Positions 34,801-44,816 of a stretch of DNA of 64,000 bases are shown one piece after another. The stretch comes from Arthrobacter psychrolactophilus (lineage in GTDB: Bacteria; Actinomycetota; Actinomycetes; Actinomycetales; Micrococcaceae), in contig NZ_QJVC01000013.1 of NCBI RefSeq assembly GCF_003219795.1, positions 1-64,000 on the forward strand. The letters run 5' to 3'. A program made the position numbers and the translations under genes. The notes under the pieces were generated by a model, which worked only from the letters and a program-made list of their open reading frames with translations, was not told the DNA's origin and made no database searches. Numbering within the stretch: the stretch's first letter is position 1; each line of letters opens with the position of its first letter.

Positions 34801-36723
34801 ATGTCTGCCCAGAACCTCGTCTTCATCGGCGGCGGCCCGCGTACCGCGGGTCTCTTGGAACGCCTCGGCGCCAATGCGCCCGAACTGCTCGCGGCTCCCC
34901 TGGACATTCACGTCGTGGAACCCTTCGCGGCGGGCTCTGGCCGGATCTGGCGTTTTGAGCAAGATCCGCAGCTCATGCTCAACTCCATGGCCGGGGACGT
35001 GACCATGTTTAGCGACGCCTCCGTCAGATGCCTTGGCCCCACGGTTGAGGGACCAGATCTGGCCCACTGGGCTGCAGCACTCACCGCCGGCACCCTGGAA
35101 GACGCACCGACCCTGCCACCGCATCTTGCCGAGCAGGCCGCCACCCTGACGCGGGCCTCCTTCCCCACCCGACAGCTCAACAGCGCTTACCTCGAGTGGT
35201 TCTTTCGTCGCGCCGTGGCCACGCTGGCGCCCCTTGCCACCGTGACCGTCCACCGGGATACGGCCTTAGAGGTGGTCAATCGGGCGGAGGGTGGGCACAC
35301 GGTCCGGCTCGCGGGAGGAGCGGAACTTCAGGCGAGCGCCGTCGTACTGGCCCTGGGCCACACGGACTCCACGGTTCACGGGGCGTCGGCGCACTTTGCG
35401 GACTTTGCCGCCCGCCACGGTGGCTTCCATGCCGCCCCGGCGTACACCACCGATGTTGACTATTCCGCGATTGTGCCGGGCCAGGATGTCATTGTCTCGG
35501 GCATGGGGCTGGCGTTTGTTGACCTGACGGTGTTGCTCATGGAGGGGCGCGGCGGTCGTTTTGTGCAGAGGCCCGACGGCGAACTTGACTATGTGCCTTC
35601 GGGCCGCGAGCCACGGCTGTGGGCCGGCTCGCGTCGCGGTGTGCCGTTTCATTCGAAAATCTCCGCCACCCTGCGGGGTGCGGCGCCCGGGGCGGCCCAG
35701 TTTTTCACGGCCGAGGCGGTGCAGCGGCTGCTGGCCGAGCACAGTGAGCTCGATTTCCGGTCGCAGTTGTGGCCGCACATCGCCAAGGACACGGCCCACG
35801 CGTACTACCAGGAGCTCTTCACGGGCAGCCCGGAGCGAGCACGCATGGACTGGAGCGAGTTCTCCACGGCCTTTGCGCGCCTCGACTGGTACAGCCCCGA
35901 GCGGGCGGCACTCGTCACCGCCGCGGTGCCAGATGCGGCGCTGCACCTAGACTTTGAACGGCTGGATCATCCCCTGACAGGGCTGGACTTCGGCGAGCGT
36001 GGATCCGTGGCCGACGCCGTCGCCACCCATATTGCCGAGGACCTGCTCCAGCGCGACGGAGCGGACCATCCGGAAACCTTGGCGTTGTTCTTGGGACTAC
36101 TGCGCGCGTATATGGATGTGGCCGCGATCGTGCCAGCCGAACGGTTGAGCGCGGAATCGCATGCCGCCGTGCACGGGTGGTGGCATGGCTTCTTTAGCTT
36201 TGTGGACTCCGGTCCGCCGCCGCACCGTTTGCGGCAGCTCCTGGCCCTCCATCGGGCCGGCTTGTTGGAGTTCCTCGGCCCGGGCTTGCAGGTGACCGCG
36301 GAGGAATCCAGCGGCTGGTTCCACGCCACGGCCGCTCACGGTGCCAGCTCAGTGACGGCTTCCGCGTTCATCGAGGCGCGCTTGCCGGCACCTACCGTGG
36401 CCCACTCGGCCAACCCGGTTCTGGCTCGCCTGCACGACAGCGGTAGCGGCTCGGAGCAGCAGTTGCTCACCGCCGACGGTACAGTGTCCACGGGGAAATT
36501 ATTGGTCACCGAACTCCATCAACTCGTGGATTCGCGCGGCGAGGCAGCCCCTACGGTGTTCGCCGTGGGGCCGGGAACCTCGGCCTGGGCCTCCGGGGCA
36601 TTTGCCCGGCCCAACAGTAACGCGGCCCCGTTCCGGGACAACGATGCTCTGGCTCGATCGCTGCTGCGCACCGTGGCCCAACGTTCCACCCTCACGGCAT
36701 TTCCTGAAAGGACACACGCATGA
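34801..36723 (+). CDS. Large FAD/NAD(P)-binding protein
   Basis: A 640-residue cytoplasmic flavoprotein. The N-terminal dinucleotide motif LVFIGGGPRTAGLLERLG is followed by AAGSGRIWRFEQDPQLMLNSMAGDV, LALGHTDS and VIVSGMGLAFVDLTVLLMEGRGG, matching the FAD-NAD(P)-binding PF13454 group. The start at 34801 has AGGAG five bases upstream. Its stop overlaps the GNAT start by 4 bp (ATGA). It may hydroxylate or oxidise the compound handled by the divergent operon. Reaction unknown. Confidence 0.82.
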   Translation: MSAQNLVFIGGGPRTAGLLERLGANAPELLAAPLDIHVVEPFAAGSGRIWRFEQDPQLMLNSMAGDVTMFSDASVRCLGPTVEGPDLAHWAAALTAGTLEDAPTLPPHLAEQAATLTRASFPTRQLNSAYLEWFFRRAVATLAPLATVTVHRDTALEVVNRAEGGHTVRLAGGAELQASAVVLALGHTDSTVHGASAHFADFAARHGGFHAAPAYTTDVDYSAIVPGQDVIVSGMGLAFVDLTVLLMEGRGGRFVQRPDGELDYVPSGREPRLWAGSRRGVPFHSKISATLRGAAPGAAQFFTAEAVQRLLAEHSELDFRSQLWPHIAKDTAHAYYQELFTGSPERARMDWSEFSTAFARLDWYSPERAALVTAAVPDAALHLDFERLDHPLTGLDFGERGSVADAVATHIAEDLLQRDGADHPETLALFLGLLRAYMDVAAIVPAERLSAESHAAVHGWWHGFFSFVDSGPPPHRLRQLLALHRAGLLEFLGPGLQVTAEESSGWFHATAAHGASSVTASAFIEARLPAPTVAHSANPVLARLHDSGSGSEQQLLTADGTVSTGKLLVTELHQLVDSRGEAAPTVFAVGPGTSAWASGAFARPNSNAAPFRDNDALARSLLRTVAQRSTLTAFPERTHA

Positions 36724-37229
36724 GCATCCCCTTGGACACCGCAGAACTCACGGTCTTATCGCTGCCTCTGAGCGATGAGCGGGTGCGGCCACTGCTCGAT
36801 GAGCTGGCCGTGGAATATGAGCACCGGTACGCGGATCTATTCGGCGAGGGTAATGCCCAGGCCGAGCTCAACCGCTACCCGGCGAAGGACTTCGAAGCTC
36901 CGGATGGCGCCTTGCTGATCATTCAGGAAAATGGTGTGTCGATCGCCGGTGGCGCGTTCCGCCGCTACTCCCCCGACACCGCCGAGTTCAAGCGGATCTG
37001 GACACATTCGCAGCATCGCCGCCGCGGCTTAGCGCGCCGCGTCATGGCCGAGCTCGAGGCCAAGGCCGTCGAGCTGGGCTACTCCCACGTGTATCTGACC
37101 ACGGGCCCACGCCAGCCCGAGGCCCGGGGCCTGTACCTGAGCACCAACTACACACCCTTGTTCGACCTCGAGGTCCCCTCGGAGTCCCTGCCGTTCCTCG
37201 CGTTCAGCAAAGATCTCGCCGTAAAGTGA
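36720..37229 (+). CDS. GNAT-family N-acetyltransferase
   Basis: A 169-residue acetyltransferase. The acetyl-CoA motif IWTHSQHRRRGLARRVMAELEAKAVELGY (R-x-x-G-x-A) is followed by VYLTTGPRQPEARGLYLSTNYTPL. Translationally coupled to the FAD protein and transcribed away from the ABC-LLM operon. In the Bacillus yxe and ytm operons a GNAT protein N-acetylates an S-substituted cysteine before a flavin monooxygenase cleaves it; this gene could have that role. It converges on smc with a 7-bp gap. Confidence 0.85.
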   Translation: MSIPLDTAELTVLSLPLSDERVRPLLDELAVEYEHRYADLFGEGNAQAELNRYPAKDFEAPDGALLIIQENGVSIAGGAFRRYSPDTAEFKRIWTHSQHRRRGLARRVMAELEAKAVELGYSHVYLTTGPRQPEARGLYLSTNYTPLFDLEVPSESLPFLAFSKDLAVK

Positions 37230-37236
37230 TGCAGCG

Positions 37237-40200
37237 TCAGGGGACGTCGGAGCGGTCCATCCTTTGGCTGATGACCGCCGAGACGCCGTCGCCGCGCATC
37301 GAGACACCGTAGAGCGCGTCGGCGACATCCATGGTGCGCTTTTGGTGCGTGATGATGATGAGCTGGCTGGTTTCCTGCAGTTCCTGGAACAAGGTGATGA
37401 GTCGGCCCAAGTTGGTATCGTCCAGGGCCGCCTCCACCTCATCCATGACATAAAACGGTGAGGGGCGGGCCTTGAAGATCGCCACAAGCAGCGCCACGGC
37501 CGTCAGCGAGCGCTCTCCACCGGAGAGCAGGGAGAGGCGCTTGATGCGCTTACCCGCGGGACGGGCTTCGATCTCGATGCCCGTGGTCAGCATGTTCTCC
37601 GGATCCGTCAGGACCAGACGGCCCTCACCTCCCGGGAACAGCCGGCCAAAGACAAGCTCAAATTGTGCGGCCGTGTCGGCGTAGGCGGCCGTGAAGACCT
37701 CCTCGACGCGCTGATCGACTTCCTTGATGATGTCCAGCAGGTCCTTACGGCTAGCCTTCAGGTCTTCGAGCTGCGAGGACAGGAATTGGTGGCGTTCCTC
37801 GAGTGCGGCAAATTCCTCCAGGGCCAAGGGGTTGACCTTGCCCAGGGCAGTCAGATCCCGCTCGGCCTGCTTGAGGCGTTTCTCTTGCTCCTCGCGGACA
37901 TAGGGTGTGCCCTCGCGAATCTCCTGACCGTCATCGTCCACCACCATGCGCAGCGCGGCCCACTTGTCATTGGAGACAGCAGGGCTTGGCGGCACCAGGG
38001 TCTCGGGCCCGTATTCCCGCAGGAGGTGGTCCACGCTCAACCCCAGCTCCTCGATGGACTTGTTCTCTAGCACCTCAATCCGCGAGCGCTGGGCGGCGCG
38101 GCTCAGCTCATCCTTGTGCACCGTGTCCGTGAGCCGTGCGAGTTCCTTCTCGCTCTCGACTGTCACGCTGCGAACCGCCATGAGCTCAACCTCACGCGTG
38201 GCGCGCTGCTCCTCGGCCTCGTCCCGAACCCGTTCGGCTCGTTGAATGGACTCCGCGACGAAGACCAGGATGTGCCCGGTCGCCTGTGACACCGCGGCAG
38301 CCTTCTTCGCCTGAAAGAGCCGCCGATTGGCGCGTCGGGCGGCCTGTTCCCGGGCCGTCCGCTCCGTTGCCGCGGCTCGTTCCAAAGCTGCCGCCCGGTT
38401 GCGGACCGTCGTGAGTGATTCCTCCGTGCTGCGCAACTGCAGCCGGGTTTCCATCTCCACGGTGCGTGCTGCCACGGCGGCGGCTGCGAGCGCGTCGCGT
38501 TCCTCCATGGACGGCTCGGTCTCGGCCGGCGCCTCCTGCGCCGTGGCCAGGCGTGCGGCAATCTCCTGGAGCGCCGCCTGTTCCCGCAGTAAATTCTCCT
38601 GCGCCACGGCCATCGTCTGCGCATGCCGTTCTGACTCCCCCGCGGCAGATTGCAAGGTCGCCCCCAGCGCACCCAACTGCACGGCGGCCGCAGCCTGCCG
38701 GGCCTTAGCCTTCTGCCGCTCCGCCTTGGCCGCGGCTTCCGCGGCAGCGAGCTCACTGCGCCGTTCCCGCAATCCCGCCACGGCAAAACGTGCCTGTTCG
38801 CCACGAAGCGTGGCCGCCCGCAGCGCGGTTTCGGTCTCGTCCACGGCCGCCTGCAGCTCCAACAACGACGGCGCCGTCGCCGAACCGCCCTTGACGAACA
38901 ACGCTGTGATGACATCGCCCTGCGCTGTGACGGCCGTCAGTTGCGCATCCAGCGCCAAGAGCTGCTGGGCCGCGTCCAGATCGGGCACGAGCACCACCCC
39001 GGCCAACAGGGCATCCAGTGCGGCGCTCAGTTCCTCCGGCGCGTGCACCTGGGAACGTCCGACGACGGCCCCCGCCACCGCGCCAGCCGCCACCTCTGCG
39101 GCAGCCCGACGAGCAACGACAGCATCGTCCCCAAAAGCCCGAGCCACGGCGTCGGCAACAACCAAGGTGACGCGGCCGCCGTCGTTCTTCTTGACGAGCT
39201 CCACAGCCCTCATCGCGGCAGCCAGATCGGCCACGGCAACACCCTCGGCCGCGGCATCGAGTGCGGCGGCGATGGCGGTTTCGTGACTCGGAACCACCTG
39301 TAGCAGCGTCGCCATGGACGCCAGTACACCATCTGGGCGAGCCTCGAGCAGATGCGCACTGCCGTCCTTGCGCAACAAGCCAACGGCTAGGGCGTCACGT
39401 CGAGCCGTCAGGGAATCATGCTCACGCTCGGCGGCCAACTGCTCGGCACCCAGCGTGGAAATCTTGGCATCCAGGACGGCCAGGGCGTCGGCAGCCAGCT
39501 CATGATCAGCGTCGAGCTGCGCCTCGCCGGCGGCAACAGACGCCTGCTCAGACTCCAGCGCGGCAAATTCCTGCGCGGCGGCGCTGTGTCGATCCGCACC
39601 GGCGGCCTTGCTCTGATGCAGGCGCCCAATCTCCGCCTCGGCAGATTCCACCCGCGAACGCGCCGACGCTACCTTGCCGGCCACCCGGGCCAGCCCCTCG
39701 CGACGATCGGCCGTGGCCCGCAACTGCTCCCGCACGCGCTGTTCCTCGGACCGCACGGCAGCCTCGGCGTCTTCCTTGATCTCCATGGCCGTTTCGAGGC
39801 CATAACGACGCTCCTCCAGCGCCAACTCCAGCTCGCCCTCCTCGGCACGCAGCCGGGCAGCTTGTTCCGCGAGCCGATCTGGATCCCGGCTGGGATCCGG
39901 GGCAGCATCCGGGGCACCCAAATGGCGCTGCCGCTCGGCCGCCAGAACACCCAGCGCCTTGAGCTGATCGCGGGTGGCCACGAGCTGGTACCAGTTATCG
40001 CGCGCCGCATTCAGGAGCGGGGTCGCCGCCGCAGCCGCCTGCTCCAACTCGGCCTGCCGTGTGCGCCCGGCCTGCAGCTGCTGTTCAACCGCCTCGCGTC
40101 GCTGCTTCAGGGCAGCTTCTGCCGCCTCGTCACGTGCGACGGCGGAGCTCAGGGTCACGATGTCATCGGCGAGCAGGCGGGCGCGTGCGTCGCGAACGTC

Positions 40201-40860
40201 GAACTGGACCGACTGGGCGCGGCGGGCCACGGCGGCCTGCTTGCCCAGGGGTGTGAGCTGACGGCGGATCTCTCCGGTCAGATCTGTGAGGCGGGCGAGG
40301 TTGGCACCCATGGCATCGAGTTTGCGGAGGGTTTTTTCTTTACGGCGGCGGTGCTTGAGAATTCCTGCGGCTTCCTCGATGAAGCCGCGGCGGTCCTCGG
40401 GCGTGGCGTGCAAAACCTTATCCAATTGCCCCTGACCGACTATGACATGCATCTCCTTGCCGAGTCCGGAGTCGGAGAGCAGTTCCTGAATGTCGAGCAG
40501 GCGGCAGGAGTTGCCGTTGATGGCGTATTCGGATCCGCCGGCACGGAAGAGCGTGCGCGAGATCGTGACTTCGGCGTACTCGATCGGCAGGGCACCGTCG
40601 GCATTGTCAATCGTCAGCGTGACCTGGGCTCGGCCCAGCGGCGGACGGCCCGAGGTGCCGGCGAAGATCACGTCCTCCATTTTGCCGCCACGCAGGGTTT
40701 TTACGCCTTGTTCACCCATGACCCACGACAGTGCGTCCACCACATTGGACTTGCCTGATCCGTTGGGTCCAACGACGGCGGTGATGCCGGGTTCAAACTC
40801 AAAGGTGGTGGCCGAGGCGAAGGACTTGAATCCGCGCACGGAAAGACTTTTTAAATGCAA
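37237..40860 (-). CDS. smc: Chromosome segregation protein SMC
   Basis: A 1207-residue SMC ATPase. N-terminal LKSLSVRGFKSF and Walker A VGPNGSGKSNVVDALSWV; two long Ala/Glu/Arg-rich coiled coils flank a hinge at about 500-660; C-terminal signature LLSGGERSLTAVALLVAIF and Walker B FYVMDEVEAALDD. The start is a TTG at 40860, preceded by AGGAG about 10 bases upstream; the frame extends further 5' without a family match. It compacts and segregates chromosomes with ScpA and ScpB, which are not in this window. Confidence 0.96.
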   Translation of the reverse strand: MHLKSLSVRGFKSFASATTFEFEPGITAVVGPNGSGKSNVVDALSWVMGEQGVKTLRGGKMEDVIFAGTSGRPPLGRAQVTLTIDNADGALPIEYAEVTISRTLFRAGGSEYAINGNSCRLLDIQELLSDSGLGKEMHVIVGQGQLDKVLHATPEDRRGFIEEAAGILKHRRRKEKTLRKLDAMGANLARLTDLTGEIRRQLTPLGKQAAVARRAQSVQFDVRDARARLLADDIVTLSSAVARDEAAEAALKQRREAVEQQLQAGRTRQAELEQAAAAATPLLNAARDNWYQLVATRDQLKALGVLAAERQRHLGAPDAAPDPSRDPDRLAEQAARLRAEEGELELALEERRYGLETAMEIKEDAEAAVRSEEQRVREQLRATADRREGLARVAGKVASARSRVESAEAEIGRLHQSKAAGADRHSAAAQEFAALESEQASVAAGEAQLDADHELAADALAVLDAKISTLGAEQLAAEREHDSLTARRDALAVGLLRKDGSAHLLEARPDGVLASMATLLQVVPSHETAIAAALDAAAEGVAVADLAAAMRAVELVKKNDGGRVTLVVADAVARAFGDDAVVARRAAAEVAAGAVAGAVVGRSQVHAPEELSAALDALLAGVVLVPDLDAAQQLLALDAQLTAVTAQGDVITALFVKGGSATAPSLLELQAAVDETETALRAATLRGEQARFAVAGLRERRSELAAAEAAAKAERQKAKARQAAAAVQLGALGATLQSAAGESERHAQTMAVAQENLLREQAALQEIAARLATAQEAPAETEPSMEERDALAAAAVAARTVEMETRLQLRSTEESLTTVRNRAAALERAAATERTAREQAARRANRRLFQAKKAAAVSQATGHILVFVAESIQRAERVRDEAEEQRATREVELMAVRSVTVESEKELARLTDTVHKDELSRAAQRSRIEVLENKSIEELGLSVDHLLREYGPETLVPPSPAVSNDKWAALRMVVDDDGQEIREGTPYVREEQEKRLKQAERDLTALGKVNPLALEEFAALEERHQFLSSQLEDLKASRKDLLDIIKEVDQRVEEVFTAAYADTAAQFELVFGRLFPGGEGRLVLTDPENMLTTGIEIEARPAGKRIKRLSLLSGGERSLTAVALLVAIFKARPSPFYVMDEVEAALDDTNLGRLITLFQELQETSQLIIITHQKRTMDVADALYGVSMRGDGVSAVISQRMDRSDVP

Positions 40861-41121
40861 ACTGTTTTCTTCTCCTGCGCACGATGTTTTCCCAGAAGCC
40901 AATCTACCGTGAAATCGACCCGAGCATCCGGGTCCTGACCCATCGCGGGCGCGTGTATGCGCCACGGTGCATGTGCGTGAAGACCCCTTAAAGGTGCATA
41001 GTTAAGGATGCGTCTTGTTCAGCACGGGTGCCCCCTGTGGCAGGAGCTGTGTTGACCCAGGCTCTTTCACTGCATCTTCAGTGACATTTGATACCGAACA
41101 TCCCAAGATAAAGGTTGGCTC
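40861..41121. other. Divergent promoter region between smc and oleA
   Basis: About 261 bp without a gene. A TTGACC at 41052 could be a -35 for oleA, but no good -10 is placed 17 bases on. Confidence 0.4.
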
Positions 41122-42147
41122 TTGATCGGCAACGCTACTTTTCGTCACCACAACACCGCCTTGCTTGCGGTCTCCAGCATTGAGGCTCCGGTCGTGGTCA
41201 AGTCCAGCGACTTTGACGCCCGGTTGGCCCCCAGCCTGAAGCGACTCAAGCTCTCCAAGCGACTCTTGGAGCGTGTGGCTGGTGTCGAAGAACGTCGCTG
41301 GTGGGCGCCGGGCACCGACTTTGACGACGCCGCCATCGAAGCAGGCGCCAAGGCCTTGGCCGAAGCCGGAATCGATGCGAGCCAGGTGGGGCTGTTGATC
41401 AACACCTCCGTGACCCGCCGCAATCTCGAACCCTCCGTGGCCGTCAAGGTCCACAACGGACTGGGTTTGCCGTCCTCGGCCATGAACTTTGATGTCGCCA
41501 ACGCCTGCTTGGGCTTTGTCAACGGCATGTCGCTGGCCGCCACCATGATCGATTCTGGTCAGATCAAGTACGCCCTAATCGTCGCCGGCGAGGACGCTCA
41601 GGCCACGCAGGAAACCACCTTCCGTCGCCTCAACGCCGAAACCTCAACGCGGGATGACTACCTCCGAGAATTTGCCACCCTGACGTTGGGCTCCGGCGCA
41701 GCGGCGGCCGTCATTGGCCCGGCCGATCTCCACCCTGAAGGCCACCGCATCCTTGGCGGGGTATCTCGCGCAGGCACCCAGCACCACGAATTGTGTGTGG
41801 GCGGCCCCGATGGCATGTACACCGACACGAAGGGCCTGTTGGACAACGGCCTGGAATTGGTCACTGACGCCTGGCACGAGGCGCACACCGACGGCTGGGA
41901 CTGGCGTTCCATGGACCGCTACGTGACGCACCAAGTCTCCAACTCTTACACCAATGCGATCATCAAGGCCGTCAACTTGGTTAAGAATCGTGTGCCGATC
42001 ACGTTCCCCAAGTGGGGCAATGTTGGTCCGGCGTCACTTCCCATGACGCTGGCACAGGAATCACAGAGCCTGAACCCCGGCGATCGGGTGCTGTGCATGG
42101 GCGTTGGCTCAGGCTTGAACACCGCCATGATGGAAATCGCTTGGTAG
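41122..42147 (+). CDS. oleA: OleA, head-to-head acyl-CoA condensing enzyme
   Basis: A 341-residue thiolase-fold enzyme that joins two fatty acyl-CoAs by Claisen condensation to a 2-alkyl-3-ketoacid. The nucleophile Cys lies in NFDVANACLGFVNGM; the catalytic His and Asn are in THQVSNSYT and KWGNVGPASLP. The motif GVEERRWWAPGTDFDDAA is typical of OleA rather than FabH. The start is TTG with AAAGG upstream. First gene of oleA-oleBC-oleD. Confidence 0.92.
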   Translation: MIGNATFRHHNTALLAVSSIEAPVVVKSSDFDARLAPSLKRLKLSKRLLERVAGVEERRWWAPGTDFDDAAIEAGAKALAEAGIDASQVGLLINTSVTRRNLEPSVAVKVHNGLGLPSSAMNFDVANACLGFVNGMSLAATMIDSGQIKYALIVAGEDAQATQETTFRRLNAETSTRDDYLREFATLTLGSGAAAAVIGPADLHPEGHRILGGVSRAGTQHHELCVGGPDGMYTDTKGLLDNGLELVTDAWHEAHTDGWDWRSMDRYVTHQVSNSYTNAIIKAVNLVKNRVPITFPKWGNVGPASLPMTLAQESQSLNPGDRVLCMGVGSGLNTAMMEIAW

Positions 42148-42152
42148 CGCTC

Positions 42153-44816
42153 GTGTCAGCTGAACTTTCTGCTCCTGCTCCGTGGCCTGGCGTTCAGGCT
42201 CATTGGCAACGCGCCTTATCGGTGCCATCCACCTCGGCCGTTGACCCGGCCGGCACCAGCCGCCAGTGGCACTACCTGGACAACGAGTCCGATGTTGCCG
42301 CAACCGGCATGGATCCCGTCGGTACCTTGCTGTGTGTTCACGGCAACCCTACGTGGTCGTACCTGTGGCGCACGCTCCTGGCCGAAGCCACCTCCCCCGA
42401 AACCCTGGCCGCCGGCGGGCCGTGGCGCGTCATCGCCGTCGACCAGCTGGACATGGGCTTCTCGGAGCGCACGGACACCTTCCGCCGTCTCGAGGATCGC
42501 ATCAACGACCTCTCCGACTTCACCGACGCCTTGGCCCTGAGCGGTCCGGTCGTCAGCGTTGGCCACGACTGGGGCGGACTCATCTCCCTGGGCTGGGCCA
42601 CCCGACACCGCGAACAGCTCGCGGCGGTCGTACTCACCAACACCGCCGTGCACCCGGCAGGTTTCTCCCTACCGCCAGCGCTGAAGCTCGCGCTGCACCC
42701 CGCGGTTCACAAGTGGGGCACCACCACCTCGACCGCCTTCTTGCGCATCACCCACGGTCTGGGTCAGCCGTCCTTGGCCGAAGACGTCCGCGACGCCTTC
42801 ATGGCTCCGTACAAGACAGTGGCCCGCCGCGCCGGCGTTGGCAACTTCGTGGCAGACATTCCCTTTGCCACCGATCACCCCTCCCGGCCCACCTTGGACG
42901 CCGTCTCCGATGACATCCGCACACTGGGCGTGCCGGCCTTGATGTTCTGGGGTCCCAAGGATCCGGTGTTCTCTGACCGCTACCTGCGCGACCTGCTGAC
43001 ACGCCTGCCCCAGGCCGATGTGCACCGCTTCGAAGGTGCCAGCCACCTCGTCCAGGAAGACCGCGACATCGCGACCCCCACCTTTGCATGGTTGACGCAA
43101 AAAGTGCTGTCGCAAGATGTCCCTTCGGACGCCGCCAACGAGACAACGGCCACGGGCTATACCTCCATGCTCGCCGAGCTGGACTCCCGCCGCTCCGATA
43201 CCTCAACGGCCGTGGTGGACATGCTCCCCGACGGTCACGGCACCCGCACACTGTCCTGGTCGCAGCTTTCCCGTGACGTGGACGATCTCGCGGCTGGTTT
43301 GCGTGAACTCGGCGTCACCTCCGGGAAGCGCGTGAGCCTCTTGGTACCTCCGGGCATCAATCTGACCACCTTGATTTACGCCTGCCTGCGTTTGGGCGCC
43401 ATCATCGTCGTGGCCGATGCGGGTCTAGGTACTGCTGGGATGAGCCGCGCCATCAAGGGCGCCGGCCCCGATTACTTGATCGGGATCGAACGCGCCCTAG
43501 CTGGTGCACGGTTGTACAACTGGCCTGGTGTTCGCATCGCGGCCGAAGACTTCACACCGTCCAGCGCTGCCGCCAAGAAGGCGCTCTTCGACGTCGCCGC
43601 CACGGTGCCTCAGCTCATGGCCAATGGTCGTGTGGTGCGGCTCGCTGGTACCGCCACCGTCTTCACCCCACCCGCACCAGATGCCGATGCCGCGGTCTTG
43701 TTCACCTCAGGATCTACCGGCCCGGCCAAGGGCGTTGTCTATACAAACCGCCGCCTCTCCGCCATGCGTGACGCACTCAAGGCCACGTACAAACTCGAAG
43801 CCGGCACCGCTCTCGTGGCCGGATTCGCACCGTTCGCACTTCTGGGCCCTGCCCTAGGTGCCACGACGGTCACCCCGGATATGGATGTCACGGCACCTCG
43901 AACGCTGACGGCCAAGGCTCTTGCGGATGCTGCCGCCGCCATCGATGCCACCGTGGTCTTCGCCTCCCCCGCCGCACTCGTCAACGTTGTGGCAACCGCC
44001 GCAGAACTGACTCCGGCACAACAAAAGGCGCTGTCCGACGTCGGACTGATTCTCTCAGCGGGAGCGCCTCTAGCCCTGCCGCTGTTGGAACAGGTGCAGC
44101 AGCTGGCTCCGAACGCCGCACTGCACACGCCGTATGGCATGACCGAGGCGCTGCCCGTCACGGACATTGACCTGCCGGGCATACGTGCCGCTGGCGTGGG
44201 CAATGGCGTGTGCGTGGGAACTCCTGTCAGTGGCGCCACGGTCATGATTGCTCCGGTCGCGGCCGACGGAACCGTCATTCCCAAACCCACCACGGAGGCC
44301 GGCGTCACGGGTGAGATCTTGATTCGCGCCCCGCACGTCAAGGAACGCTACGACCGCCTGTGGATCACCCAGGAACAAAGCACCTCGATCCCCGGCTGGC
44401 ATCGCAGCGGCGACGTTGGCCATCTGGATACCGAGGGTCGGCTCTGGGTCGAGGGCCGCATGGCACATATCCTCACCATGTCCGACGGCGTAACAACTCC
44501 CGTCGCTGCCGAGCAGGCCGTGGAACGTGTTCCTGCTGTGGCTCGCGCCGCTGTCGTGGGTGTTGGACCCGCTGGCACTCAAGCTGCGGTAGCCATCGTC
44601 GAGACCACACCTGCCGTGAAGCGCTCCGGCCTGGCACCTATGCCGCTAGCCACCGCGGTGCGTGAGGCTGCCCGGACGGTAGGGCTACAGCTTTCTGCCG
44701 TTCTCGTCATCGATGCGATGCCTACGGATGTGCGGCACAACTCGAAGATCGATCGTGCCAAGCTCTCGCAGTGGGCCGGACGCATGTTGGCCGGTAAGAA
44801 GGCTGGACAACCGTGA
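42153..44816 (+). CDS. oleBC: OleBC fusion: beta-lactone decarboxylase and beta-lactone synthetase
   Basis: An 887-residue two-domain protein. The N-terminal part (about 1-320) is an alpha/beta-hydrolase of the haloalkane dehalogenase group with elbow VGHDWGGLISLGW (Asp nucleophile), matching OleB. The C-terminal part (about 345-887) is an AMP-forming adenylating enzyme with LFTSGSTGPAKGVVYTNRR and TPYGMTEALPV, matching OleC. OleC closes a beta-hydroxy acid to a beta-lactone and OleB splits it to the olefin and CO2. The GTG at 42153 was chosen; a TTG at 42141 overlapping the oleA stop is also possible. It overlaps oleD by 4 bp. Confidence 0.93.
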   Translation: MSAELSAPAPWPGVQAHWQRALSVPSTSAVDPAGTSRQWHYLDNESDVAATGMDPVGTLLCVHGNPTWSYLWRTLLAEATSPETLAAGGPWRVIAVDQLDMGFSERTDTFRRLEDRINDLSDFTDALALSGPVVSVGHDWGGLISLGWATRHREQLAAVVLTNTAVHPAGFSLPPALKLALHPAVHKWGTTTSTAFLRITHGLGQPSLAEDVRDAFMAPYKTVARRAGVGNFVADIPFATDHPSRPTLDAVSDDIRTLGVPALMFWGPKDPVFSDRYLRDLLTRLPQADVHRFEGASHLVQEDRDIATPTFAWLTQKVLSQDVPSDAANETTATGYTSMLAELDSRRSDTSTAVVDMLPDGHGTRTLSWSQLSRDVDDLAAGLRELGVTSGKRVSLLVPPGINLTTLIYACLRLGAIIVVADAGLGTAGMSRAIKGAGPDYLIGIERALAGARLYNWPGVRIAAEDFTPSSAAAKKALFDVAATVPQLMANGRVVRLAGTATVFTPPAPDADAAVLFTSGSTGPAKGVVYTNRRLSAMRDALKATYKLEAGTALVAGFAPFALLGPALGATTVTPDMDVTAPRTLTAKALADAAAAIDATVVFASPAALVNVVATAAELTPAQQKALSDVGLILSAGAPLALPLLEQVQQLAPNAALHTPYGMTEALPVTDIDLPGIRAAGVGNGVCVGTPVSGATVMIAPVAADGTVIPKPTTEAGVTGEILIRAPHVKERYDRLWITQEQSTSIPGWHRSGDVGHLDTEGRLWVEGRMAHILTMSDGVTTPVAAEQAVERVPAVARAAVVGVGPAGTQAAVAIVETTPAVKRSGLAPMPLATAVREAARTVGLQLSAVLVIDAMPTDVRHNSKIDRAKLSQWAGRMLAGKKAGQP

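Noticed and set aside
39418-40758. Plus-strand open frame antisense to smc
   Set aside because: Shadow of the smc coiled-coil and N-terminal coding sequence; no family features.
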